Source of the DNA: a virus
IMG/VR virus record: IMGVR_UViG_3300027996_000138
Location: 1 to 26,877 of that record
DNA: 26,877 bases
Direction: 5' to 3' (one strand)
Of the stretch, positions 17,349 through 25,271 are shown piece after piece (position 1 is the first letter of the stretch; every line of letters begins with the position of its first letter). Under the pieces are notes generated by a model. That model worked only from the letters and a program-made list of their open reading frames with translations. It ran no database searches and was not told where the DNA came from. Position numbers and translations under genes: made by a program.

Positions 17349-19085
17349 ATGGGTGGAAAAGCCGCAGATCCGAATAAAGCAGCAATGAAGCAGCAACAAG
17401 CTCAAATGGAGAGATTAGATGCTATTGACTTGCCACAGCTACAGAAATATCTACTAGATAGTCCTGAATTAGTTGGACTACTTGAAGCTGAAGGTATTGA
17501 TCCTTCTAAAATGGAAGATATTACAGAGGACTCAGCTTTAAGAGAGAATCAATTAGCGGCACTACAAGGGCTTAAGGATCAATCTGAGCAAGGTTTAACG
17601 TCTCAAGATAAGTATCAGATGGAGCAAATGTTAGGAGATGTCTCAGCTAACGAGAGAGCTTCTCAGGCTCAAATAGAAGATCAAATGGCTCGTAGAGGTA
17701 TGCAATCTTCAGGTGCAGCTCTAATGGCACAACAACAAAATAAACAAAGTGGATCAAATCAAGCAAGACAAAAAGCTATGCAAATGGCAGCTCAAGCTCA
17801 ACAAAATAAGATGGGAGCATTAGCTCAATTAGGTCAACAATCAGGTCAAATGGCTAGTCAAGACTTCGCAAGAAAGTCTCAAGTAGCTTCAGCACAGGAT
17901 GCAATTTCTAGAGCAAACGCTATGAATCGTCAAGGCGTTAACGCTCAAAACTTAGCAGCTAGACAACAAATAGCTAATCAAGGAACTAATATTGGGAATC
18001 AAAATAAGCAGATCGGTAATCAAATAGATCAGCAAAATTTCAATAATGCAATATCAAAAGCAAGTGGACAAGGTAATGTTGCAAATGCTATGAGTAATAT
18101 TGCAGCTAATACTCCACAAGGTCCTAGTGACATGCAAAAGATAGGGACTATTGCAGGTGGAATCATGGGTGCATCAGCAGGTCCTGCAGGAGTAGGAGCA
18201 GGTGCATCAGCAGGTGGAGCAATAGGCGGAATGTTTGAAGATGGTGGTATAGCTAGAAAACAAAAAGAACAAGACGATGCTGATAAGCAACACGCTAGAT
18301 TCAAAAAGAATTATATGAAAAGAGTTCATCAAGAATTAGAAGGTGGAGTTCCGAAATCAGAACCAGTTCATGCTCAAAATGGAGCAATGATGAACGGTCA
18401 GTCAAAAAATCAATACCAACAAGATGCAGACGCTATGGGGTTATATGATTTTACTAAGGGTAATTTAAACGATAACTTACAACAAGGTAATGCAGTAGGA
18501 CTTGGAATTAATAATGACGCTGTAGACGCAAAAAATTATAATCAAGCACAAGATATGATAGCAGAAAAGCAACTAAGAGATCCTGACGCAAGTGCTATGG
18601 CTCAAGGTACTCCAGAGGGGATTGATGGCGCAGCTACAATGTCAGCAGTAGGGGATTTAGCTAAGTTACTTCAAAAAAAGAAAGGACCTGCTAAACAATT
18701 AAATTTAGGAGCTTTTCAAATGCAAAGACCTGAAAATGCTTTAGGGTCTTATCAACCTTTCGCAGATGGCGGTATTCCAATGTACGCTTCTGATGGAATG
18801 GGTGACATAGTTGATTCTGGAATGGATTCATATGCAGATGATAGAGTAGACGCTAAAATAAACGACGGAGAAGCAATTCTTAACGTACCGCAACAACAAA
18901 GATTCATGGATTTAGTTCGTGGGAAAATAAGTGTTGACGAATTAGGAAATGATGATATAGTAGAAGGAGTTCCAAAAGACTACAGGGACGAGCTACATGA
19001 TAAGATAGAAGGCGGAGAATCAAGTGGATCTTCAGATAAAGTTGCAGGACTTGAAAAACTTCTAGAAATGTTGGGGAGAAGTTAA
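17349..19085 (+). CDS. Internal virion (ejection) protein candidate with glycine zipper
   Basis: 578 residues; AGGAG six bases before ATG. Residues 95-250 are Gln/Ala/Met-rich helix with RRGMQSSGAALMAQQQ, a pattern common in phage ejection-type proteins. Residues about 265-296 form a glycine-zipper hydrophobic stretch (IAGGIMGASAGPAGVGAGAS, AGGAIGG), likely membrane-inserting. Two DGG turns follow: FEDGGIARKQ (296-305) and FADGGIPMYASDG (471-483). Then comes DAKINDGEAILNVPQQQRFM (501-520), a conserved box seen at the end of such proteins. Inferred role: released into the envelope at infection to help form a DNA path. It overlaps the next gene by TAATG. Confidence 0.6.
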   Translation: MGGKAADPNKAAMKQQQAQMERLDAIDLPQLQKYLLDSPELVGLLEAEGIDPSKMEDITEDSALRENQLAALQGLKDQSEQGLTSQDKYQMEQMLGDVSANERASQAQIEDQMARRGMQSSGAALMAQQQNKQSGSNQARQKAMQMAAQAQQNKMGALAQLGQQSGQMASQDFARKSQVASAQDAISRANAMNRQGVNAQNLAARQQIANQGTNIGNQNKQIGNQIDQQNFNNAISKASGQGNVANAMSNIAANTPQGPSDMQKIGTIAGGIMGASAGPAGVGAGASAGGAIGGMFEDGGIARKQKEQDDADKQHARFKKNYMKRVHQELEGGVPKSEPVHAQNGAMMNGQSKNQYQQDADAMGLYDFTKGNLNDNLQQGNAVGLGINNDAVDAKNYNQAQDMIAEKQLRDPDASAMAQGTPEGIDGAATMSAVGDLAKLLQKKKGPAKQLNLGAFQMQRPENALGSYQPFADGGIPMYASDGMGDIVDSGMDSYADDRVDAKINDGEAILNVPQQQRFMDLVRGKISVDELGNDDIVEGVPKDYRDELHDKIEGGESSGSSDKVAGLEKLLEMLGRS

Positions 19086-20389
19086 TGGATATTGATAAAC
19101 TTAGAAATGCTCTAATGGGATTAAAAGGTGAAACGCCGGAGATTCCATATGATACAGAAGCTAATCAAAGAGCTGCTATAGAGCAGGCTAATTCTGCTGT
19201 TGAAAATCCAAATACACAAACTAAACCAGAAAGGATTGAGGCAGTACAAGAGCAAGAGAGCTTAGAAACTCCACAAGGTCAACTAGATCAAGCTAGAGAA
19301 ATAGCTAGTGTTCCAAGTAACCCATCGGCAGAAACTAATATTAGAAATGCTGTTGATAAAAAAGATGATAAAACTCCACAGCCTTCTCCAGAAATGCTAA
19401 AATATAAAGCACTTATCGATAAAATGGAAGCATTACAGAACGCTCCTAAAAAGGAAGCTTCTACAGGCGATACTGTTATGAATTGGTTAACTGGTATAGG
19501 TCAAGGAGCAAAAGTATATGCTGATATAAATAATGTTAGAACTCCTAATGTGGACTATTGGGGAGATAAAACAGCTAAAAAAACAGCATCTGCAAAAAAA
19601 GAAGAAATAGGCGGATTAAAGCAATTACAAGATGCTTATGGAAAGTATATGGCATTACAAAATAAAGATAAAGACAAAAAAGGCGATAAAAATAAAATAT
19701 TCCAAACTAGATCAGGACTAGTACAGTTAGGAGAAGATGGTAAGCCTGTACAGATATATAAAGATCCTTATATGGAATCAGGAAGGAAAGTAAAAGAAGA
19801 ATCATTAGATTTAAGAAAAGACTCTTTTAAACTAACTAAAGAAATGAAAGGAAGATTATCAGATACGGAAGTAGACTCTGTGAATAGATTTGATGATGGG
19901 GTCCGTATATTAGATGATATAGATGATTTATTAAAAAACACTGATGTTAACACTGATCTAGGACCTTACGCATCAAAAGCAGAAAGTATGCAGCAGTATA
20001 TACCCGGAATGGAAATGGATGAGCCTTTTGTAAAGACTCAACAATTGGTTGGAATACAATTAGCAGATTATGTAAAATCTATTTCAGGGGCACAAGTATC
20101 GGAAGAAGAGGCTCAAAGATTATTGAAGAATATACCTAATATGTCAGATAAGCCCTTAGCTTTTAAAACAAAACTAGATCAATTTAGAAAAGATTTAAAA
20201 GAATCTAAAGACTTATATTTAGATAATATAGGGATACAGAAAAAAGGTGCTGAGAAATTTAAAGAAGGTAAGAAATCCTCAGAGAGGTATAGTACATCTC
20301 AAGAAAGAGGGATTGAAAATGTTATGAGAAATAATAATGTTAGTAGAGAACAAGCAATAAAAGCTTTAAAAAAAGCAAAGAAGTTATAA
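19085..20389 (+). CDS. Internal virion (ejection) protein candidate
   Basis: 434 residues; start by TAATG with GGGGAG upstream. The N-terminal 130 residues are polar and disordered-looking (Glu, Gln, Pro, Asn). A lysine-rich stretch (about 195-206, NKDKDKKGDKNK) precedes FQTRSGLVQLGEDGKPVQIY. The C-terminal helical part has FVKTQQLVGIQLADYVKSIS then GAQVSEEEAQRLL and IPNMSDKPLAFKTKLDQF (about 316-371). The IS-GA-x-VS-x-x-EA pattern recurs in DNA-ejection-type proteins of podoviruses. No membrane segment or catalytic motif. It is sandwiched between two other candidate ejection proteins, giving a three- or four-protein set like the T7 gp14-gp15-gp16 core in number. No homology to those is claimed. 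Confidence 0.55.
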   Translation: MDIDKLRNALMGLKGETPEIPYDTEANQRAAIEQANSAVENPNTQTKPERIEAVQEQESLETPQGQLDQAREIASVPSNPSAETNIRNAVDKKDDKTPQPSPEMLKYKALIDKMEALQNAPKKEASTGDTVMNWLTGIGQGAKVYADINNVRTPNVDYWGDKTAKKTASAKKEEIGGLKQLQDAYGKYMALQNKDKDKKGDKNKIFQTRSGLVQLGEDGKPVQIYKDPYMESGRKVKEESLDLRKDSFKLTKEMKGRLSDTEVDSVNRFDDGVRILDDIDDLLKNTDVNTDLGPYASKAESMQQYIPGMEMDEPFVKTQQLVGIQLADYVKSISGAQVSEEEAQRLLKNIPNMSDKPLAFKTKLDQFRKDLKESKDLYLDNIGIQKKGAEKFKEGKKSSERYSTSQERGIENVMRNNNVSREQAIKALKKAKKL

Positions 20390-20390
20390 T

Positions 20391-22652
20391 ATGAGTAAAG
20401 ATACTGAATTAGACTTATCAAGTTTTGATGAGGAAATTGAAAATGAATTAGACTTATCAAGTTTTGATGAGGAAGATAACATGTCAGTTTCAGAAGACGA
20501 AGAGATGTCTCCTCAACTAAAACAACTACTAGGAGTAGGTACTGGTACTGCTATAGGAAAAGGTCTTGAAAAGGGCGCAAATGCTATGTCCAAGCCTCTA
20601 AGTAATTTAGCAGAGGATATGGCATATAAATCAGTAGGGGGAACATCAACTCCAACAGGGAAGAAATTTCTAAAGAGTGAACTAGAAAATATAGGCAGAA
20701 CTAGTAGCCCGATTACAACTAGATCATTAGGTAGAAGAGCATTAGATGAAGGGTATGCAGATGTATTCAAAGGAACTGGTACTGCATTTGAAGAAGTAGA
20801 AGATAAAATGCTAGAATCTATAGCAAATAAAAAAGATATACTATCAAATATAGATGCTCCAGTTAATTTAGAAGAAGTTGGGTTAGATATGTATAAGAAT
20901 GCCTCAAAAGACATTGACCTAGCTCTGGGCGGAAAAAATGCTGAGGATACTCTTTTAAAATTGCAGAAAGATATGGAATACCTTCAAGGACAAAGATCTC
21001 TATCAGATGTAGAGAAAGCTAAAGTAGATGTTCAGAATAGACTAAAATATGAACCCGGAGTAGAGGCTATTTCTAGACCTACTCAAAAAATAGAAAGAGT
21101 AAAAGCTAAAGCTCTAAAAGACGCAGTAGAAAGTGGAGTAGAGGCTCAGGGAGATGAAGTTCTTCAAGAGTTTTTAAAAAGTAAAACTGACACTGGAGAA
21201 CGTGGTATAATAAGAAACATGTTATTAGATAAAAACGTAAGAGAATCAGTTAGTCCTGAGATAAGTATAAAAGATATAGGTATGACAGGAGTAGGCGGTC
21301 CCGGTTTAGCAGCAGGTAATAAAGTGTTGCAAAAAAAAGGTGCTTCTATGGTAGCAAAAACTTCCGACCTTTTATCCAAACTGGCTAAATCTAAAGCAAT
21401 GAAAGCACTTCCATTTGTAGGAGCAGGTATAGGCGGATTAGCCACTTATTCAGAAGCAAGAGCTGCAGGAGAAGATGTACCAGATTCTATAGGAAAAGCG
21501 GTAACATCTGAAGGACTAGAGAGTGTTCTAGGATTAGGTAGTTTAGTATTACCAGATAGTACAGGACCTAATAAGAAGTCTCTAGAATGGAGATTGGAAA
21601 ACGGAGAAAAGCTAAATGCCCAAGAGTATAGGGAATTGTCAAATAAGAATCCTGCAATAGCAGAGAGTATGCTTAATAATCCAAATCCTACTATACAGAA
21701 TTTTGGCGAACAATTAATGTCAAAGGAAAAGTCTAATAGTGAACTATTCCAATTACAACAATCTCCGGCTTTTAGAGAGATAATGCGAAGAGAAACTAAG
21801 AAAATGTCATTAGAATCTGATGGTGCAGAGCAAACAAGAGGACCTGCATCTATGATAGAAGGTGATGTTTTAGATAAAGTTAAAAGTTCTTTAGCTGAAA
21901 GAGAGTCTTCTAATAATCCAAAAGCTATTAACGATTTAGGTTACGTTGGAAAATATCAATTTGGTGCAGCAGCTCTGGAAGATTTAGGATATTTAAAAAA
22001 AGGATCTTATAAAGCTCATAAAAACAAAGCTATGAATATGCCGGAACTTTGGACACAAAGAGATGGTATGGGTAACTTAGAGACATTTTTATCTAGTGAA
22101 GGTATTCAAGATTCAGCAGTTTCTGACTACATGAAAATAAACTATAAGAGATTGAAAAATAAAGGCATTGATGTAGAGAATTTACCTCCAGAAGAAGTTG
22201 CAGGTTTATTATCTTCCGCTCACTTGGTAGGGCACGGAGGAGCTAGTGATTTTTATAAAGGGAAAGACTCTGAAGATGCTTTTGGAACTAAAGCCTCAGA
22301 ATACTATGAACTAGGGAAAGGCGCAGCTACCGAAGCGGTAGGAGAAGGGAATAGTAGGGATTTTAATAAAGAGGCTACAGAGGCTGCAGAGCAGAATAAT
22401 ATAGATTACAATAGAGATGCTACAGAGATTCCAGAAGAAGCTTATAGAGAAGTAGATCGTGTACTCCAACAGCAAAGTTCTGGAGATATGTCGCCAATAA
22501 GCCAATTAGACAGCTTATTAGAAAAGATAAATAACATGAGTATCAGTCAAGATGATAAAGATACATTAGAAGACGAAGCTATAGCAATGGAAGGTCACAG
22601 CGACGGTAACAGATTAAAAGAAATGATTCGTAAACTAAATGGACTGAGTTAG
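20391..22652 (+). CDS. Ejection protein with lytic transglycosylase-like domain
   Basis: 753 residues; ATG one base after the previous stop, with only a weak AAAGAAG site. The N-terminus carries two copies of ELDLSSFDEE (6-15 and 19-28). A long helical region follows, then a hydrophobic glycine-rich segment KALPFVGAGIGGLATYSEA (338-356). Residues about 495-645 look like a virion transglycosylase: VKSSLAERESSNNPKAIND with probable catalytic Glu505 (ESS motif), GYVGKYQFGAAALEDLGY (517-534) as the substrate-groove region, and SSAHLVGHGGASDFYKGK (608-625). Such a domain cuts peptidoglycan locally during DNA entry. The acidic C-terminus may mediate core assembly. This is the only peptidoglycan hydrolase seen in the window. 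Confidence 0.72.
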   Translation: MSKDTELDLSSFDEEIENELDLSSFDEEDNMSVSEDEEMSPQLKQLLGVGTGTAIGKGLEKGANAMSKPLSNLAEDMAYKSVGGTSTPTGKKFLKSELENIGRTSSPITTRSLGRRALDEGYADVFKGTGTAFEEVEDKMLESIANKKDILSNIDAPVNLEEVGLDMYKNASKDIDLALGGKNAEDTLLKLQKDMEYLQGQRSLSDVEKAKVDVQNRLKYEPGVEAISRPTQKIERVKAKALKDAVESGVEAQGDEVLQEFLKSKTDTGERGIIRNMLLDKNVRESVSPEISIKDIGMTGVGGPGLAAGNKVLQKKGASMVAKTSDLLSKLAKSKAMKALPFVGAGIGGLATYSEARAAGEDVPDSIGKAVTSEGLESVLGLGSLVLPDSTGPNKKSLEWRLENGEKLNAQEYRELSNKNPAIAESMLNNPNPTIQNFGEQLMSKEKSNSELFQLQQSPAFREIMRRETKKMSLESDGAEQTRGPASMIEGDVLDKVKSSLAERESSNNPKAINDLGYVGKYQFGAAALEDLGYLKKGSYKAHKNKAMNMPELWTQRDGMGNLETFLSSEGIQDSAVSDYMKINYKRLKNKGIDVENLPPEEVAGLLSSAHLVGHGGASDFYKGKDSEDAFGTKASEYYELGKGAATEAVGEGNSRDFNKEATEAAEQNNIDYNRDATEIPEEAYREVDRVLQQQSSGDMSPISQLDSLLEKINNMSISQDDKDTLEDEAIAMEGHSDGNRLKEMIRKLNGLS
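20406..20474 (+). repeat. Perfect 30-bp direct repeat, 39-bp period, in frame
   Basis: Bases 20406-20435 and 20445-20474 are identical and both code ELDLSSFDEE. Nine bases separate them, so the period is 13 codons. The codons are identical as well as the residues, which points to recent duplication. Confidence 0.92.
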
Positions 22653-22660
22653 GAGCTAAT

Positions 22661-23002
22661 GTGGACAGATTGGAATTGGTAGTATCAAAGATTGATGATT
22701 TAAAAAGTGACATGAAAGATAGTCATGATGAAATGAAGCAGGATGTTTCCGAGATAAAAAGCTCTATGGTTGAAATAGAAATAGACCTTAGAAAGAATAC
22801 TGACGACATGAGATACCACATAAAAAGAACCGACCTAACTGATGAAGTTGTAGAACTTTTAAGAGAAGAAATATCCCTAGTAAAAGAAAAGCTTACAATC
22901 ACTTATTTAGCTAAATTAGCTGTAACAGCATCGGCAGGAATTGGAACTATAGCAGGATCTATTTACGGAGTTATTAAGCTTATAGATTTTCTATCGAAAT
23001 AA
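22661..23002 (+). CDS. Coiled-coil protein with C-terminal membrane anchor (XhlA/holin-accessory-like)
   Basis: 113 residues; GTG start with AGGAG exactly five bases upstream. Residues 1-80 are a charged heptad-like helix (LVVSKIDDLKSDMKDSHDEM, IKSSMVEIEIDLRKNTDDM). Residues about 84-110 are hydrophobic (YLAKLAVTASAGIGTIAGSI, YGVIKLIDFL), giving one transmembrane segment and a short end. The plan, cytoplasmic coiled coil plus C-terminal anchor, matches XhlA/hemolysin-type proteins found with phage holins. As last gene of the plus-strand block, a lysis role is plausible but unproven. Its stop touches the stop of the convergent minus-strand gene with no base between. Confidence 0.55.
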   Translation: MDRLELVVSKIDDLKSDMKDSHDEMKQDVSEIKSSMVEIEIDLRKNTDDMRYHIKRTDLTDEVVELLREEISLVKEKLTITYLAKLAVTASAGIGTIAGSIYGVIKLIDFLSK

Positions 23003-23554
23003 TTATTCCTCATCCTCATCAAATTGTTGAATCCATAATTCTGGATCAATAGCACCTATCATATTATCATCTAAAGTTTCCCATGAGACTATATTTATCT
23101 CATTACTAGCTCTACCATGATTAATTATATCTTCATTTCTAGCATAATTGTTACGCTCTATTTCTCTTCTAGGGTGTACCTTATCTAAGAAGTCTTCCAT
23201 TTCATCTATTTGATCCGTATAGAAGCCGCAAAGGTCCCTATCAGCGTCCGTAGTAGTATTAGGTGACTTGTTATATATCTTTTTTCTCGCCGCCTTTATA
23301 ACCTTGATTTGACCCTTTATATCGTCAACTGAAGCTTTATCTATCTTTAGCTCATGAATATCATCATAGCTCCAAGACTTACCTTTAAAACTAGCATTAT
23401 AATATTCCCCATTAAAAGCGTTTAAAAACTCTTTAGCTTCTTCTGGCAATCTTTTGACATAATAATGATTATCCATATAAAACTGGCGTTTCTTCAGATT
23501 CATCTTTGGATCTAAATTTGGATATTTAACCTTACTTCTTTTCTTTTTTCCCAC
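23003..23554 (-). CDS. Conserved phage protein of unknown function
   Basis: 183 residues; AAGGA before the ATG. Basic N-terminus (GKKKRSKVKYPNLDPKMNLK) followed by RLPEEAKEFLNAFNGEYYNA (about 35-54); the KYP-x-LDPK-x-NLK box plus the E-x-x-FLNAF-x-x-EY box is a recurring combination in unnamed phage proteins. The middle is helical and charged; near the C-terminus NNYARNEDIINHGRAS is followed by an acidic end (FDEDEE). No membrane segment. It is the last gene of the leftward operon. The basic head and acidic tail suggest nucleic-acid or protein binding, but no function can be assigned. Confidence 0.6.
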   Translation of the reverse strand: MGKKKRSKVKYPNLDPKMNLKKRQFYMDNHYYVKRLPEEAKEFLNAFNGEYYNASFKGKSWSYDDIHELKIDKASVDDIKGQIKVIKAARKKIYNKSPNTTTDADRDLCGFYTDQIDEMEDFLDKVHPRREIERNNYARNEDIINHGRASNEINIVSWETLDDNMIGAIDPELWIQQFDEDEE

Positions 23555-23594
23555 TGTTTTTCCTTTTCCCTGATTCCAAGGAAATGTTTTTTGT

Positions 23595-23939
23595 TTATTT
23601 TATCTCAGTTAAATAAGAACTTCTAACAATAGTATCAATATAATTAGGATCTGTAGAGTATAGAATAGCTCCTTCTGACCTTTTAAAATAAAACCCATCT
23701 AATTCTAATTTCTCCAAAAGATCTCTAAGCATCGGAGCCATATAAGTGAACCTCTTAGGGTCTGTTCCATGATGATGATCCTCAATTGTTATGGGCTGTT
23801 CTGGAGAGAGCATTGCTTTCGAAATAGCTTGTAATAAATTACCCGTAGTTCTTCCCGATCTTCTTCCGTATTCCCATACAATATTATATTTCTCTTCGTA
23901 TTCTTTTATAGTATCTGATCTTTCTTTTACCCAACTCAT
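23595..23939 (-). CDS. Small P-loop-like phage protein
   Basis: 114 residues; starts by ATGA overlap with the upstream gene, AAGGA six bases before. Residues 24-37 read YGRRSGRTTGNLLQ, positioned after a strand (KYNIVWEY) and before a helix, like a Walker A loop but with Arg where Lys is expected (G-x-x-SGRTT). The rest includes PITIEDHHHGTDPKRFTYMA and RDLLEKLELDGFYFKRSEGA. Too short for a full ATPase; no clear Walker B. Similar short proteins with a degenerate P-loop occur in phages and may bind nucleotide. Activity is uncertain. Confidence 0.55.
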   Translation of the reverse strand: MSWVKERSDTIKEYEEKYNIVWEYGRRSGRTTGNLLQAISKAMLSPEQPITIEDHHHGTDPKRFTYMAPMLRDLLEKLELDGFYFKRSEGAILYSTDPNYIDTIVRSSYLTEIK

Positions 23940-24274
23940 TTCTTTTCCTTTGCAAAAAATTCAGCTTCAATTAAACCTTCTCGACTATAATCGAAACTCC
24001 TCTTATCTAACATATAACTTCGCTTCTTACCTGTTCTTACTTGGGTGAACTCTTTTTTAAACTTTCTAAAGAACTCTATCTTTGACAACTCCCCACCGTA
24101 CACCTTTTTATAAGTATACCATAACATACTATTGTCTACTCTGTCAACCCCTGCAGTAATATTAAATAATCCTATAAAATCAGCAATTTTTGAACCATCT
24201 ACAGAATGCGAAGATACCGGACTTTCATCCGGTTCTTCTAGGAGTTTTAATAAGTCTTCTACCGTGGCTGACAT
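23936..24274 (-). CDS. Hypothetical protein of the minus-strand operon
   Basis: 112 residues; no clear ribosome site, start two bases after the upstream stop, so translation is probably coupled to the protease gene. Acidic N-terminus (MSATVEDLLKLLEEPDESPV), then a helical middle NSMLWYTYKKVYGGELSKIEFFRKFKKEF (about 48-76) that could be a helix-turn-helix-like fold, and a basic strand region RTGKKRSYMLDKRSF. The end, AEFFAKEKK, overlaps the next gene by ATGA. The close link with the P-loop-like gene suggests that the two products act together. No family recognised. Confidence 0.52.
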   Translation of the reverse strand: MSATVEDLLKLLEEPDESPVSSHSVDGSKIADFIGLFNITAGVDRVDNSMLWYTYKKVYGGELSKIEFFRKFKKEFTQVRTGKKRSYMLDKRSFDYSREGLIEAEFFAKEKK

Positions 24275-24276
24275 CG

Positions 24277-25026
24277 TTAGAGACTAAGCTTTACGCGTTT
24301 TCTAATATTTGAAAAGTAATCATAAAATTTAACCGCATTACCTCTTTTAATATTTAAAGGAGCAGTAATAATTGGACAGTTCGAAAATTCAACTAATAAC
24401 GGTCCAAAGAAAGTATTATAAGTTTCAAGTCTAGTTCCCATTAAAGAAGCATCACATAAAACTAAAGCTACTTCATCAGCATGTTTACTACTAACAGCAC
24501 TAGGTCCTGTTAACCATAACTCATCGCTAATCTTATTTCTATAGCTATTAAGAGTCATTCCCACTCTTTTCGACGCTACTTCTTCCATCTCTTTCACATT
24601 CTGATTAAGATGTTGTAATACTGATTCTAGTTCGCCACCTAATTCACCGCTTAAACCGCTTATAGAAGCTCTGTGAGACATTAACGTACCAGATGGTAGA
24701 ATGTATCTATTACCTAGCTGCTGAACAGTCTGGTAGCCCATAGAAGCCGCAAAGATAGTGATCGTATGGAACTTACAAGGTAGTGCGTTTAAAGTGTCAT
24801 AAAATAGCTGACCTGCACTAATAGATCCACCCGGAGTATATAACACAATATAGATGTCATTTCCACCGTTTTTACTACATAGATTAATCGCCTCTACCTG
24901 CTTTTTTGCTACGAATTCATCCGTAAAAGCATTATTGAAACTGATCGTGTTTTTATCGTTTAAAGTAATTGTCTTTCCGAACGATAACATCGGTAATAGT
25001 AGCATAATTGCCAATAATAATTTCAT
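24277..25026 (-). CDS. ClpP-like serine protease with signal peptide
   Basis: 249 residues; AAAGGA five bases before ATG. Residues 1-17 form a signal peptide (MKLLLAIMLLLPMLSFG). The rest has a ClpP/crotonase-type layout: DIYIVLYTPGGSISAGQLFYD (57-77) as the PGGS substrate-binding strand, IFAASMGYQ (91-99) with nucleophile Ser95, LMSHRAS (115-121) with His118, and SKHADEV (180-186) with Asp184, in the same order and about the same spacing as the Ser-His-Asp triad of peptidase family S14. Four cysteines (50, 84, 191, 217) would allow disulfides if exported. ClpP normally works in the cytoplasm with an ATPase; an exported version would act in the envelope without one. SppA-like (S49) relation was considered, but the Ser-His-Asp order favours S14. 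Confidence 0.68.
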   Translation of the reverse strand: MKLLLAIMLLLPMLSFGKTITLNDKNTISFNNAFTDEFVAKKQVEAINLCSKNGGNDIYIVLYTPGGSISAGQLFYDTLNALPCKFHTITIFAASMGYQTVQQLGNRYILPSGTLMSHRASISGLSGELGGELESVLQHLNQNVKEMEEVASKRVGMTLNSYRNKISDELWLTGPSAVSSKHADEVALVLCDASLMGTRLETYNTFFGPLLVEFSNCPIITAPLNIKRGNAVKFYDYFSNIRKRVKLSL

Positions 25027-25040
25027 TCTAATCCTTTTGT

Positions 25041-25271
25041 CTATAAGTTAGTTTTATTTAATTTCTGAAATGTTTCATAAAGAGAACTACACTCTTCATC
25101 AACTTTCAAATAAACACTCCTAGCTTTTTGAATTTTATCAAATTGAAGATACATTAAAAATGAATTATCTAAATTAACCTCTGATAAATTCTCCTTAATA
25201 CTAGCTTCGATCTCTTTTCTTTCTTGAATTTTTTCATCTAACTTAATTTTAATAGCCTTTAATACTCTCAT
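25041..25271 (-). CDS. Small coiled-coil protein
   Basis: 76 residues; ATGA overlap with the gene upstream, ribosome site AAAGGA. Nearly all helix with heptad-like charge pattern (IKIKLDEKIQERKEIEASIK, then FDKIQKARSVYLKVDEECSS). One Cys near residue 61. No membrane segment. It lies directly upstream of the exported ClpP-like gene with a 14-base gap. Function unknown; it could be a structural or regulatory partner. Confidence 0.55.
   Translation of the reverse strand: MRVLKAIKIKLDEKIQERKEIEASIKENLSEVNLDNSFLMYLQFDKIQKARSVYLKVDEECSSLYETFQKLNKTNL

Noticed and set aside
20513-20914. 133-codon minus-strand open frame
   Set aside because: Lies fully inside the ejection protein gene, has low-complexity hydrophobic composition and no ribosome site; a shadow frame.
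23454-23481. TTGACA, 16-bp spacer, TATAAA on the plus strand
   Set aside because: It lies inside a minus-strand coding gene, points against it and has no plus-strand gene downstream; likely chance in A/T-rich sequence. An antisense promoter cannot be excluded.
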